Notes under the pieces: generated by a model
Database searches by the model: none
Told to the model about the DNA's origin: nothing
Seen by the model: only the letters and a program-made list of their open reading frames with translations
Translations under genes and position numbers: made by a program
Source: Paenarthrobacter nitroguajacolicus JCM 14115
GTDB taxonomy: Bacteria; Actinomycetota; Actinomycetes; Actinomycetales; Micrococcaceae
Reading direction: 5' to 3'
NCBI GenBank assembly: GCA_001313365.1
Contig: BBFS01000031.1
Location: 1-46,666 of the forward strand
Length of the DNA stretch: 46,666 bases
In this document: positions 29,809-41,296 of the stretch, one piece after another
Layout: each line of letters opens with the position of its first letter
How positions within the stretch are numbered: the stretch's first letter is position 1

Positions 29809-31123
29809 CTAGGTACGCTTTCGTGCGGTCTTGGACATGAGTCGCGGCAGGAATCCTGAACGCTGCTGCGCTGGCAGTTGGCCGCGGGCCAAAGACAACA
29901 CTACGCCCACGCCACAGAGGGACATGATCAGCGCGGAGCCGCCGTATGAGATGAAAGGAAGCGGCACACCCACCACGGGAAGGAGTTGGGTCACTACGGC
30001 CATGTTCATGCTTGCCTGGCCGAGCAGCCACACCATGATTCCACCCGCAAGGGTGCGCTGGAACGGATCGGTCTGCCTGACCACCACACGGAAGATGGCA
30101 ATACCCAGAATCGCAAACAGGACCAGGACCACAATGGTCCCCCCCACAAGGCCGAGTTCCTCGCCGATAATGGCGAAAATGAAGTCGTTGTGGGCTTCCG
30201 GCAACCAGTTGTATTTCTGACGGCTTTGTCCAAGGCCCAACCCGGTCCAGCTCCCCCCCTGCGCAAGGCCGTACATGCCGTTGGTGGATTGGAAATCGAA
30301 GTCGAACTGCTCGGTGCACTGCTGGGACGCCGTTCCCAACCACGACGTGATGCGGCAGATCCTGTTGGAGCTGCTGATGGTGCCCAGGACGGCGCCGACT
30401 GCACCCACTGCGCCGGCGATGGCCAGCATGCGGCCCGGTACCCCCGGCGAAGTAGAGCCCGGCAGCGGTGATCGCCGCTATGACGATGACAGTTCCGAGG
30501 TCGTTCCCCAACATCACCAACGCAATCACCAAGCCTGCGCCTGGAACGACTGGAATGATGACGTGCATCCAGCGGTGGAGGAGCTTCTGCTTGCGTGCGA
30601 GAACAGCTGCGATCCAGACGCAGAGGATCAGCTTGGCCATCTCGGAAGGCTGGAGGGTGACTCCGCCGATGTCGATCCAGTTCTTGTTGCCGTTAACGGT
30701 GTTGCCCATGACCTGCACCAAGGCCAGCAGAACTATGACTGCCCCCCCAGCGCCCACCACGACAATTTCTTCATCCAGTTCACGTTGGTCCGTGAGATGA
30801 CATACATCGCAATGAGTCCAACGACGCCGAAGACCGCCTGCTTGAGGCATCGGCGTAAGGCGACTTACCCTCGGAGATGGCTTCGACGCTGGACGCGGAC
30901 AGCACCATCATGATGCCTATCGCCGTCAACGCCAGAGCACAGCCGAGGATCAGGTAATACGTGGAGCTGTTGGGGGGGGCTTTGCCCTTGCCTTCAAGGC
31001 TCTCCCAGAAGCTGCGCATGTGTCCGCGGAGCCCCCTTGGGCCGGCTGTCGTCAACAGACGCGGCCTTGGACTTCCCGTCCCGGGGGTTCGTTGCCGCGG
31101 GTGCGGGTGGGCGTGCTGACCAT
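29809..31123 (-). CDS. ftsW: lipid II polymerase FtsW (SEDS family)
   Basis: Septal glycan polymerase. About 428 residues: a charged cytoplasmic N-terminus, then ten membrane segments beginning YYLILGCALALTAIGIMMVL. SEDS signatures: LQPSEMAKLILCVW, GNDLGTVIVIAAITAAGLYF, NGMYGLAQGSWTGLGLGQSR, the C-terminal loop and FISYGGSALIMSLCGVG. The ATG at 31123 has its ribosome site (GAGGAG) inside the end of murD, two bases after the murD stop. Breaks: 31083-31087, 31032-31036, about 30848, 30731-30737 and 30440-30444; runs at 30972, 30250 and 30139 add residues in frame. Confidence 0.94.
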
Positions 31124-31125
31124 TG

Positions 31126-32712
31126 TTACTCCTCGGTGGTCGGTGCCTGCCCTTCCACAAGCTCGCGAACTGCCAGGACGAAAGCGTCGCCACGGTGAGC
31201 GTAGGAAGAGAACTGATCCATGGATGCAGCCGCCGGTGCCATCAGGACGGTATCGCCGGGCGTTGCCACTCCGGCCGCCGATGCCACGGCCTGGGCCATG
31301 ATGGTCTCACCGTAGATTGGCGAAGCGGCGTCTGAGGCTGCGGTCTGCACTCCTTCAGTGTCGCCCTTGGGAGGCGCTATCACGGGGGACATCCGGCGCG
31401 TGTCGTTGGAGGGCCCCCCCTCCAACGCCTCCGTGTCGGTTCCGATGAGTACAACGGCTTTCAACCGGGGTGCGTGCTCTTTGACGAGGTCGTCATAGTT
31501 GACGCCCTTGGAGAGGCCGCCGGCAATCCAGACAACCTGCTGGAAAGCCGAGAGGGCTGCGGATGCTGCGTGCGGATTGGTTGCCTTGGAGTCGTTGATC
31601 CACAGGACGTCGTTGTGGTTGGCCACCAGCTGGATGCGGTGGGCACCCGGAAGATAGTTGACCAGGCCCTGTTTCACCGCTGCCGGATCAATTCCGTAGG
31701 CCCGGACGAGGGCAGCCGCTGCGAGGGCGTTGGCCACCATGTGGCGGGGCGCCACCGGACCAAGATCGGACATCGCAGCAAGTTCCGCCGCGGAGTCCTT
31801 GCGCTCAGCTATGAAGGCCCGGTCAACAAGCAGGCCTTCCACCACACCCAGCATGCTCACAGCCGGTGTGTTGGTGGTGAAGCCGATGGCGCGGCATCCT
31901 TCCACGACGTCGGCGTTCTCTACCATTCGTTCGGTTTCGATTTGATCCGCGTTGTAGATGGCGGCCTTCTGCGTGTTCTCGTACACCTTTGCTTTGTCCG
32001 CGAGGTACGAGGCGTACGAGCCGTGCCAATCGACGTGGTCCTCGGCAACGTTCAGGCAAACACTGGCCACTGGAGACAACGAGTGGCTCCAGTGCAGCTG
32101 GAAGCTGGAGAGCTCAACGGCGAAAGCGTCGTAGTCCACGGGATCCCGGAGCGCGTCAAGGATAGGAGTGCCGACGTTTCCCACGGCGATCGCCTTAAGT
32201 CCGGCTGCCTGCAGCATGGATTCAGCCATGCCCACCGTAGTGGTCTTGCCGTTGGTGCCGGTGATCGTCAGCCAGTCCGCCGTCTTGCGTCCTGCCCGCT
32301 CCCTAAGACGCCAAGCGAGCTCCACGTCGCCCCCCAGACAGCGATGTGCTTCCGCTTCGCCGCGGCAAGCAGGGCTTGGTCGGGGCGCCACCCCCCCGGC
32401 GAGGTCACCACAAGATCGGGCAATCGTCCGTCGATCAGTGGGAGTGCCGTAACGGCTTCCTCCCCCCCAACAGCACATCAACGGCCCCCCCACAATTTTC
32501 AGGGTGTCGGCTTGGGCTTCGGCCTTTGCACTGGTGGCGGCGTCAACCACCACTACCTTTGCGCCAAGTTCGATCAGGGTGTCGGCAGCTGAGAAGCCGG
32601 AGACGCCAATGCCTGTCACCACGACGCGCAGACCGGCCCAGTCAGCATCCCAGCTAGTGAGTTCGTTGAGCCTGTCGGCGTTCGACGGCGTCGTATCCGG
32701 GTTTTCGTTCAC
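31126..32712 (-). CDS. murD: UDP-N-acetylmuramoyl-alanine-D-glutamate ligase (MurD)
   Basis: Adds D-glutamate to UDP-MurNAc-alanine. About 520 residues: [19 protein letters not shown], the P-loop [66 protein letters not shown] and [17 protein letters not shown]. The GTG at 32712 is chosen because it makes the GTGA overlap with the mraY stop seen elsewhere in this cluster; an ATG at 32727 is a longer option. The middle (about 32335-32495) is out of frame as printed because of four over-long runs; repair gives [20 protein letters not shown]. Two more lie at 31415-31421 and 31386-31390. Confidence 0.94.
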   Translation of the reverse strand: MNENPDTTPSNADRLNELTSWDADWAGLRVVVTGIGVSGFSAADTLIELGAKVVVVDAATSAKAEAQADTLKIVGGPLMCCWGGGSRYGTPTDRRTIARSCGDLAGGVAPRPSPACRGEAEAHRCLGGDVELAWRLRERAGRKTADWLTITGTNGKTTTVGMAESMLQAAGLKAIAVGNVGTPILDALRDPVDYDAFAVELSSFQLHWSHSLSPVASVCLNVAEDHVDWHGSYASYLADKAKVYENTQKAAIYNADQIETERMVENADVVEGCRAIGFTTNTPAVSMLGVVEGLLVDRAFIAERKDSAAELAAMSDLGPVAPRHMVANALAAAALVRAYGIDPAAVKQGLVNYLPGAHRIQLVANHNDVLWINDSKATNPHAASAALSAFQQVVWIAGGLSKGVNYDDLVKEHAPRLKAVVLIGTDTEALEGGPSNDTRRMSPVIAPPKGDTEGVQTAASDAASPIYGETIMAQAVASAAGVATPGDTVLMAPAAASMDQFSSYAHRGDAFVLAVRELVEGQAPTTEE

Positions 32713-33823
32713 AGCAGCACCACCCATTCAGCATAGAAAATTCCAAGGCCGGCAGCCACGAAGAGCCCTGCGAGGATCCAGAACCGGACCACGACGGTAA
32801 CTTCATCCCAGCCCTTCAATTCAAAGTGATGCTGTAGCGGTGCCATCTTGAAAACGCGCTTTCCGCCGCTGAGCTTGAAGAAGCCCACTTGGATGATGAC
32901 GGAGAGCGTGATCAGTACAAAGAGGCCACCGATGAAGGCGAGCAGGAGTTCGGTGCGTGACAGGATGGCGAACGCCGCAACGGCACCACCTATGGCCAGG
33001 GAACCTGTGTCACCCATGAAGATCTTGGCGGGTGAAGTATTCCACCACAGGAATCCCACCAGGCAGCACTGAGGATAGCCGCCAGCAGGGCAAGGTCCAT
33101 GGGGTCGCGTACCTGGTAGCAACCGCTGCCGGCTTCCCGTGGTGAGCCGCAGGCCTGGTTGTTCTGCCAGATCCCCCCCATGATGGTGTAGGCGCCAAAG
33201 ACCATGATGGATGCTCCGGCAGCCAATCCGTCCAGGCCATCAGTCAAGTTCACGCCGTTGGTAGCCGCGGTGATGATCAAGTTGGACCAGAGCACGAACA
33301 GGATGGCACCGACACCGTGCCGCCGAAGGCAAGGTCCAACCAGGGGGATATCCCGCACCAGGGAAATCTGGGTCGATGCGGGACGCAGGCCGTCCTCATT
33401 GGGGAACTGGAGAACCAGGACGCGAAGATGATGCCAACGGCAGCTTGGAGGATCAGCTTGGCGCGTGCATTGAGGCCTAGGCTGCGCTTGTTGGAGATCT
33501 TGATGAAGTCATCGAGGAAGCCTACAAAGCCCATGCCCACCATGAGGAACAGCAGAAGCAGCCCGGATGCGGATGGCCCCCGCAGAGTCCGGATTCATCA
33601 TCCACATGATCAGGTGTGTCACGAAGTAGCTGATGAGCACCGCGGCCACCACCACGGTTCCGCCCATGGTGGGGGGGTGCCGCGCTTCGTGTGGTGGGAA
33701 GTGGGTCCGTCGTCACGGATGAATTGTCCGTAGCTCTTGGCCACCAGGAACCTGATGAAAAGGGGGCGTCCCTATCAGGGCCACCAGAAGGGCGACGCCG
33801 GCGCCGATCAAAAGTGCAATCAC
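32709..33823 (-). CDS. mraY: phospho-MurNAc-pentapeptide translocase (MraY)
   Basis: Moves phospho-MurNAc-pentapeptide onto undecaprenyl phosphate to form lipid I. About 365 residues, ten membrane segments. Motifs: [80 protein letters not shown] and [20 protein letters not shown]. The GTG at 33823 overlaps the murF stop (GTGA). It is one of the most damaged genes: breaks near 33763, 33672, 33576, 33432, 33358, 33316 and 33066, all at G/C runs. Runs near 33175 add one Gly in frame. Confidence 0.94.
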
Positions 33824-35312
33824 AGCAGCTCGTTCCCTTCGCTTGCGGCAGCTTCGGCCGCGTTGTCTCCGGTGGGCTCGGCCCGTGGAGGTAATGCTAT
33901 CCGATCACCCAAATGCCGTAGTCCCACGCCGTTGGAGGACTTGAAGAGCACCAGGTCTCCGGGTTTCAGCTCATTTTGAAGCAGCTCATAGGCTTCTTCC
34001 ACAGTCTCCGTGAACGAACACTCGTCACCCCAGGAACCTTCCTGGATGGCGGAGATGTAGAGGGCACGGGCTTCGCGTCCCACTACCACCAGCCTGGAAA
34101 TGTTCAGCCGCACCACCTGTACCTACGGCGGTGTGCTCGCGTATGGAGTCTTCCCCCCAGCTCGAGCATCGCGCCAAGAACGGCCCATGTCCTTCTGCCT
34201 TGTCCAAGGTCCGCCAGCGTTCGCAGGGCAGCCCGCATCGATTCCGGGTTGGCGTTGTAAGCGTCGTTGATGATGGTGACGCCGTCTTCACGTTCAGTTC
34301 GCTCCATCCGCCAGCGGCTGGCCGCCGATTGGGAGCTGAGCGAGGAGGCAATGTCAGCGGCCGGGATGCCAGCGGCGAACGCGGCTGCGGCTGCTGCCAA
34401 CAGATTGGTGACGTGGTGGCCACCGATCAGGCGGCTTCGCACCTCAACGGACGGGCCGCCGTCGGGCAGCACCAGATTAAACTCAGGAAAGCCTTGCTCA
34501 TTGACCACAACATTGCGGGCTTCCACCTCTTCGGTGGTAGCGGGCGAAGCCGTGAAGCCCAGAACCTTTGCTTGGGTCCGGGTGCGCATGGCAGCAACCC
34601 GGCCATCATCGAGGTTGATCACGGCTGTACCGTTCTCGCCAAGGGCTTCCACGAGTTCGCCTTTGGTCTTGGCGATGTTCTCCACACCACCGAACTCGCC
34701 GGCGTGAGCCGTACCGACCACCAGGACCACGCCGATGTCCGGTTTGACCATCTCTGCGAGGTATTTGATGTGGCCCAGACCGGTAGCACCCATCTCGATC
34801 ACCAGGAAGCGGGTATTGGCGTCAGCGGCAAATACCGTCAGCGGGACGCCCACCTCGCCGTTGTAGGAACCCTGGGGGGAGCCACAGTGGCTCCGGCGGT
34901 GGACAGCACACCGGCAAGGAGATCCTTGGTGGTGGTTTTGCCAGCTGATCCTGTGATGCCAATGACCGTAAAGTCCTCGCCGCGGCTCTGCCGCTCAGCA
35001 CGGATGCGGCGGACGGCTTCCGCGGCCAACACGCCCATGGCCAGGACAGCATCCTCAACTACGACGGCGGGATAGGGGGGGCGGCCGTCGGCATCGGTCA
35101 CTTCGCGTTCGCCGAGAACCAAAACGGCGCCTCGTTCGAAAGCGGCGTCAACGAAGTCGTGACCATCGGCGTGTTCGCCGGGCTTGGCCACGTACAGCGA
35201 TCCGGGCGTCGCTTCCCGTGAATCAGTGACGACGGAAGTGGCACGATGTCCGGAGCTCCGGTCAATCGGCCATGGGTGAGGTCGCGATCTCCGCCGCAGT
35301 AAGTGCAATCAT
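33820..35312 (-). CDS. murF: UDP-MurNAc-tripeptide D-Ala-D-Ala ligase (MurF)
   Basis: Completes the pentapeptide precursor. About 490 residues: [31 protein letters not shown], the P-loop [80 protein letters not shown] and [15 protein letters not shown]. The ATG at 35312 lies six bases after murE. Breaks: two missing G near 35275 and 35240, run at 34872-34877 two too long, run at 34154-34159 one too long, and two missing C near 34125 (CCC read as C). The run at 35076 adds one Pro in frame. Confidence 0.95.
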
Positions 35313-35318
35313 CTCGGT

Positions 35319-36979
35319 TTAGGACTCTATCCGCTGGTCCGCTGAAACGCTGAATCCCTTGGATGTCAAGGCGGCCCGCAACTCCACCCTGTCGTCCAGG
35401 GCAAGATTCACTCCCTTGACCTCTTGCCACACCTCGTGGCCGCGCCCGGCGATGAGAATAGTGTCCTTGCTGGTCGCCATGTCCACAGCCAGTTTGATGG
35501 CGGCATCCCTCGGGTAGGACTCGATGATTTCGCTGTTCAGGTTTTCCGAGTCCCGGGCTGCGTGGGCACCCTGCAGGACCTCGGCCCGGATCGCTGCTGC
35601 GTCCTCGTCGTGGGGGGGATCGTCATCGCTGATGATCACGATGTCGGCAAGGCGGGCAGCGATGGCCCCCCCCATTGTGGGCCGCTTACCCTGGTCGCGC
35701 TGACCCGTTGCCCCGAAGACCACGATCACACGGGATCCCTCGAGGGGTGAACGGACGGCTTCCAGGGCACGGGACAAAGCGTCCGGATTGTGGGCAAAAT
35801 CAACAACGGAGGCTGGCTCTGCAGAGACCAGCTGCATGCGTCCGGGCACTGCCACAGTGAAAGGATCGTGCAAATCCAAGGCAGTCTGGAGGGCGTTTTC
35901 ATCCACACCGGATGTCAGGACCATGACCGTGGCCAGGGCTGCATTTGCCACGTTGAAATCTCCCGGCAAGCCCGTGTGGACGCGCAGGTTCGTCCGTCGA
36001 CGTGCCTGAGTTCGAATTCCGAGCCCAGGCCGCGCGCCGTGATGGACGCAACGTTCCAGTCGGCGTTGACGCTGCCGCCGGCGAGGGGCTTGGTCGCGAG
36101 GGTGGTGACCGGAATGTTGGCCATATCCTCCAGCTTGCGCCCCCAGGCGTCGTCCACCGTGACCACAGCGTGCCTGGCCCTGCCTGCAGTGAAAAGTTCA
36201 GCCTTGGTTCGGAAGTACTCGTCCATGCTGCCGTGCAGGTCCAGGTGGTCCTGGGTGAGATTGGTGAAACCTGCGACGTCGAACATCACCCCCCCGTCCA
36301 CGCGGTGGTAGGAGATTGCGTGGGACGAAACCTCCATGGATGCCGCGTCCAGGCCCCCCCGTTCCCGCATCAGGGCCAGCAGTGCGTGGACATCGGTGGA
36401 TTCGGGCGTCGTCAGGAGGCTGGGGGATCGGCTCCCCCGCCTGCAACGATTTCAATGGTTCCAATGAGGCCGGGCTTCTTACCCAAGGCGCGCAACAAAG
36501 AGTTGATGAAGTAGGTGGTGGTGGTCTTCCCATTGGTGCCTGTGACACCGAACAGCGTCGGGAAGCCGCTATCCGCAGGCTGGCTGCGGTAGATCAGTGC
36601 TGCCAAGCGCCCGACGGCGTCCGTGGCTCCTGGACGATAAGTACCGGCACAGGCTGCTCGCCCGCAAGCGCAAGCTGGCGCGCCCCGGCGTCGTCCGTGA
36701 CCACCGCAACCGCCCCCCGGCCTCGACTGCCTGCGGTACGAAGTCGGCACCGTGGCGGGAAGCTCCGGGCAGGGCCATGTAGAGGTCGCCTGCTTCGACG
36801 GCCCTGGAGTTGAGGGTTATGCCTGTCACTCCCCTGTCCCGGCTGGCATCCGGAGCGGCGACGCCCAGTGCGTCCGCGATGACTGCCAACGGCACTGCCG
36901 CCACGGATGCGGGACGAAAGCCGGTCTGGCCGGCATCCGGCGTAGTGGCGCTGATAGCTGCCTCATTGTGCTCTGACAC
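35319..36979 (-). CDS. murE: UDP-MurNAc-L-Ala-D-Glu ligase for the third residue (MurE)
   Basis: Adds the diamino acid to the precursor. About 545 residues: SVAAVPLAVIADALGV, GVTGITLNSRAVEAGDLYMA, the P-loop [74 protein letters not shown] and GRGHEVWQEVKGV. The specificity loop reads ISDDDPHDEDA instead of the DNPR of diaminopimelate-adding enzymes, which favours L-lysine as substrate, as expected for Arthrobacter. The GTG at 36979 has GGAG six bases upstream. Breaks: 36713-36718, about 36633, 36428-36432, 36421-36425 and about 35987; several runs add residues in frame. Confidence 0.95.
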
Positions 36980-37080
36980 GTGGTTCTCCGTTGGTGCTCG
37001 TGGAACGACCGGCTTGGGGCCAGCGGCGCCCGGGCCGTTAGTGGTGGATCGATTTTGGCCGAAACAGACGCCCAAAAAGC

Positions 37081-38895
37081 TTACTTGACGAACTGGGGCA
37101 ACCGCGCGGGCGTTCCGGTAGACGGGGCCACGTTGTAGGTCCGGAGGACCTGCGCCATCACGGAACGGAAGACGGGTCCGTTCGTGACTCCATAGATGTT
37201 TCCCTTGGGGGCGCTGAAGGACCACTTCAACGATGAACCTGGGGTCATCCATGGGTGCCATGCCCACCATCGAGGCTGTGAAGCCGTCGAATCCCGGCAG
37301 TCCGTCCTCGCGGGGGGAGCTTGGGACGTTCCTGTCTTGGCGCCGACGCGGTAGCCGTCAATGGCTGCATCCTTGATCTGCCCCTCGGTTACGGCGCTTT
37401 CCAGGATGTCCCGTACCTGCTGGGCTGTTTCCTTGGATACCACTTGGCGGGAGTCCTTGGCGGCAACCTTTTGCTCCTCGCCTCCGGGGTGATGTAGCTG
37501 TCAATGAGCCTGGGCTGCAGCATCACGCCATCGTTGGCAATGCTTTGGAAGGCGCGAACGGTCTGGAGTGTCGATTGGGACACGCCCTGCCCAAACAGCA
37601 CGGTGTATTGCTGACGGTCGTCCCACTGCTCGGGCTTGGCCAGGATGCCTGTTGCTTCCGCGGGAAGGCCGATGTCCGTCTGTTCGCCGATGCCGAATTT
37701 CTTCAACCAGTCGTATCGTTGTTCCTTGGTGAGCCGGCTGCCCGCCATCACCGTTCCGGTGTTCATGGACCAGCCGAGGATACCGGCCAGGGTGCGCTCT
37801 TCAGTGCCGTGCTCGAAGGCGTCGGTGAACGTCTGTCCATCGATGGTGTAGGCCGCGGGGGGGTAGTGAAGTGGTCCAGGGGGGGAAATGACTTCCCCCT
37901 CCTCAATTACGGCTGCGGCAGTGATCATCTTCTGCACGGAACCGGGCTCGTAGGCGGCCGTCACCGACCTGACGCCGCGATCCTTGGCATCAACCTTCCC
38001 GGGGGGGTCATTGGGGGGGTCCGGCGAATTGGTATCAGCAAGGCAATGAGATTGCCCGTCTTGGTATCGATCACAATGATGGAACCCCACTCGGCGTTCA
38101 TCTTGTTGACTTGGCTTTGGATTGCCTGCTGCGCAAAATACTGGATGTCCGTGTTGATGGTCAGCTTGACGTCGCTACCATCAACAGCCGGGGGTGAGTT
38201 CATCTGTTGCCACCGGAATCCTGAGTCCATCAGCGCCGATCTCAAAGACGCGTTTACCCTCAACACCACGAAGAATCTCGTCCTGGGTTTGTTCGATGCC
38301 CGCCTGCCCGTTGGTTCCATCCTTGAGGAAACCAACCACGCCGCCGGCAACGCTGCCGTTCGGATAAACGCGCTTGCTGACACCCTCCGCACTAAGGCCC
38401 GGGATATAGAGTTTGGAAATCCGGTCTTCCAGTTCCGGCTTGACGTCCTTTGCCACCATGAAGTACTGCTTATCCCCGGTCAAAGACTCACGGATAGTAC
38501 TTTCATCCGCTCCCAGAAGCCCGGCCAGGTCAGAGATCCCCCTGATCACGGGTGATCTCGTCCAGTTTCTCGGTCTTCTCATTGAAGCGGTGGAAAGTTT
38601 CCGTGCTCGTATTCACCGTCTGGTCCACCACGATGTTGTACCGGATCACGCTGCTGGCCAGCACCGTCCCGTTTGCATCCACAATCTGCCCCCCGCTCGG
38701 CAGGGAGCACTTGCGGAGTCAGGCGGCTCGCCAAGCAGCTTCAGCCATCCCGCCCATATCCAGGCCTTGAACCATGAACAGCTTGCCACCCACCACCAGG
38801 AGCAAGGTCAGCATGATGCCGAGGCCAACGCGCAACCGCTTTCTTGCCGCCGGCGTCTTCGTTTTTTTCGATGTGCCGGGGGGGTTCTTCGCCAC
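37081..38895 (-). CDS. ftsI: penicillin-binding protein, FtsI/PBP3 type
   Basis: Septal transpeptidase. About 600 residues: a basic N-terminus (MAKNPPGTSKKTKTPAARKR), a membrane anchor (VGLGIMLTLLLVVGGKLFMV), a dimerisation domain, then the transpeptidase domain with SxxK in YEPGSVQKM, SxN in GWSMNTGTV and KTG in RVGAKTGTSQAP. Linker part LKLTINTDIQYFAQQ-like (here VKLTINTDIQYFAQQAIQSQ) is typical. The GTG at 38895 has AAGGA six bases upstream and lies about 43 bases after the ftsL stop. At least nine breaks occur, including 37206-37210, 37312-37318, about 37476, 37858-37864, 37880-37885, 38000-38006, about 38030, 38190-38194 and 38537-38541. Confidence 0.94.
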
Positions 38896-38937
38896 GTTGA
38901 TTCCTTGCTGCTGGCCTTGCTTCGGTGGACTGACGGT

Positions 38938-39611
38938 CTACTGCCTGGTGCCTTCTGCTGGGGGGGCCGGTACCGATCCCCCCGTGGAGCTCTACCGGCG
39001 GTGTCGCTGCCGGAGACGCCGGGGGTAGCCGCCGGCGTCGGGGGGGCGTTGCAGCCGGGGGTCGTCGGAGTTGCGTCCGGCTTGCGGCTTTCCAGCGGGT
39101 CCTTGGTAGTTACCGATGGAACCACGTCAATCAAACCCTCAACAGCCGGAGCAGCAAGCAGGGCTCCGGGATTATCTCCCTTAACCGCCGGTGATGCCTT
39201 ACCTGTCACAGACATGGTGTTCAGATCGATTTGGCCTTTAACTGTGGAAGCAACCATTCCCAATTCTGCAGCCTTGGCAGCGAGGTTCTGCGGAGCTTCG
39301 AAGTTCTGCTTCCTCTGCGTCAGGTCCTGGTTCTCTTTGTTCAGCGTGGCAGCTTCGGCTTTCAACTGCACCAACTGGTACTGCGCTGTGGACACGGAAA
39401 TGTTCAGCACCAGGACAGTCAGGAGCGCGGCTGCCATCGCCACGAAGCACAGGACCACAAATGGCGTCCTTCGCTTTCCCGGTGCACTGCGTACCACTGA
39501 TAGAGGAGTGCGTGCCTTGCGGGCAGTGTCGGGCTTTCCCGCCGGGACCGGAAGCGCACGTGCAGTGCTGCCCACCGTGGAGGGCAAGGTCTTCGCTGCG
39601 GCGTTGCTCAT
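38938..39611 (-). CDS. ftsL: FtsL-like divisome membrane protein
   Basis: Position between rsmH and ftsI and the layout identify it: a polar N-terminus, one membrane segment (FVVLCFVAMAAALLTVLVLN), then a short coiled coil (YQLVQLKAEAATLNKENQDL). Unlike short FtsL proteins it carries a long tail; after repair this tail is Ala/Thr/Pro-rich with TPAA-type repeats. The ATG at 39611 has AGGAG six bases upstream and overlaps the rsmH stop (ATGA). Breaks all lie in the tail at 39057-39061, 39040-39046 and 39021-39025 and further on, so the exact stop (I take TAG at 38938) is uncertain. Confidence 0.82.
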
Positions 39612-40612
39612 GCGTCTCTCCTCTGTTTGATACGCTCCACTGCCTCAACCGGGCAGACGCCGCGCGGGGGGGTTTTCAGCAATTTCTGCTGCTGTAGGCA
39701 CTTCCGTGCCCTTGGTAATGGTCTTCAATTCGGGTTTGTGTTCTTCTAGCTCAACCGGGAAACCGAGTGGTGCCGACGACTTGGAACCTGACTGGAAAAC
39801 GGATTTCACGATCTTGTCCTCAAGGGAGTGATAGGACATGACCACAATCCGACCACCCATGGACGTCGCGGCAACCGCTGCCGGAACTGCACGTTCCAAG
39901 ACATCGAGTTCCTCGTTGACCTCAATCCTTAGGGCCTGGAACGTGCGCTTGGCCGGATGACCGCCACTCTTCGCTGCAGCAGCGGGGACAACGCTGCGGA
40001 TCTGCTCCACAAGTTCCCCTGTGGTGGCAAAAGGCTTCTCCGCGCGAGCGTTGACGATCCGGTTGGCTATCCGCCCGGCGAACTTCTCCTCGCCCCCCCA
40101 TTTCCTGATGATGCGCACCAGTTCGTCTTCGCTGTAGTTGTTGACCACATCAGCTGCCGTTTGGCCGCGGCTGGTATCCATCCGCATGTCCAAGGGAGCG
40201 TCGTAGGAGTACGCGAATCCACGCTCACGCTCATCCAACTGCAGGGACGAGACCCCAAGGTCCATGAGGATGCCATGAACTTCCGGTATGCCCAGGTCCA
40301 GCAGGACGTCCTCAATCTCGTCGTACACCGCGTGGACAAGATCGGTACGGTCAGAAAAGGGCTCCAAGCGGGCTCCGGCCAAGGCCAGGGCTTCCTCGTC
40401 GCGGTCGATGCCAACCAAGTGGAGGTCAGGGAAGCGCTGCAGCATGGCCTCTGAGTGGCCCCCCCATACCAAGGGTTGCATCGATGGCGACAGGTCGTTC
40501 CCCCGCGTTTCCTGGCGGCCTCAAACCCCGGAGCAAGCAAGTTGATGCAGCGGTCTTTCAGGACGGGCACGTGGCGCTCCGATGTGGGCTTTGCCGCGTC
40601 CTGCTCTTCCAC
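39608..40612 (-). CDS. rsmH: 16S rRNA cytosine-1402 N4-methyltransferase (RsmH/MraW)
   Basis: Methylates C1402 in the ribosomal decoding site using S-adenosylmethionine. About 330 residues: [19 protein letters not shown], the SAM motif [70 protein letters not shown] and [19 protein letters not shown]. The C-terminus is repaired to [20 protein letters not shown], matching the family's end, and its TGA overlaps the ftsL ATG. The GTG at 40612 has GAGGAGG four bases upstream. Breaks: 40500-40504, 40459-40465, 39664-39670 and one G missing near 39652. Confidence 0.95.
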
Positions 40613-40783
40613 GCTGCCTCCTCTTTCCTCAATCGCTTGCATGCTGATTCTTGAATCGGATCCCCATCCGCGCCTATCGTTCGGCCGGCCTGGCTCAGGG
40701 GGGGAAGGTGAGCCAGGAAGACAGTTCGATGGGCGGCTGGAGATCCCATTCAAGAAGCTGGACTGCGGATTCCTCCAACCGGG

Positions 40784-41216
40784 TCAGATGAACCCGGGCA
40801 GATTGTCGTCGTCCGTTTCCGAGAAGGCTGCTTCCTTCTCGTTGAGGTACTCGTTCCAAGCGTCGGCATCCCAGATCTCCGCCCGGGTACCGGCACCGAT
40901 GACGGCCAGTTCCCGACCAAGCCCTGCGTATGTCCGGAGCGCCGGCGGAATCGTCACGCGCCCCCTGCTTGTCAGGTACCTCATCAGAGGCTCCAGACAG
41001 GAAAACCCGAATGTAGTCACGCGCCTGCTTGGAAGACAGTGGCGCCTCCCGCATTGACTCGTGAATGCGCTCGAATTCTTTTTGGCTGAAGACGTAGATG
41101 CAGCGTTCCTGGCCCCTGGTGAGAACCAATCCATCGGCAAGTTCCTCACGAAACTTAGCGGGGAGGATGATCCGGCCCTTTTCATCAAGACGCGGCGAGT
41201 GAGTACCCAGAAACAC
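40784..41216 (-). CDS. mraZ: division/cell-wall cluster regulator MraZ
   Basis: DNA-binding regulator of the dcw cluster, also able to associate with RsmH. 143 residues with two SpoVT/AbrB-like repeats: [20 protein letters not shown] with [19 protein letters not shown], and the second [19 protein letters not shown] with [15 protein letters not shown]. The GTG at 41216 gives the canonical N-terminus [11 protein letters not shown]. One break, the C run 40962-40966 one too long. It is the first gene of the cluster; a promoter with MraZ-type repeats lies 70-100 bases upstream. The 171-base gap to rsmH holds nothing I recognise. Confidence 0.95.
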
Positions 41217-41270
41217 TGGCCCACCGCCCCTCAATCAAGGTGCCCGCACATACCCAACACTGCTACTACC

Positions 41271-41296
41271 CTCTTATGCACTCCACTTTACTCCAC
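41271..41296 (-). promoter_or_regulatory. MraZ-type operator repeats
   Basis: On the minus strand GTGGAG (41291-41296), four bases, GTGGAG (41281-41286), four bases, and a degenerate TAAGAG (41271-41276): three units with a strict 10-base period. Known MraZ operators are tandem TGGG-type hexamers with the same period. They overlap the mraZ -10 box. Confidence 0.6.

Noticed and set aside
31474..32592. Plus-strand reading frame of 372 codons opposite murD
   Set aside because: Antisense to a clear MurD; its product has no recognisable motif and only reflects high third-position GC.
37545..39630. Long plus-strand frames opposite ftsI and ftsL
   Set aside because: They are antisense to transpeptidase motifs SxxK, SxN and KTG, and to the FtsL membrane segment.
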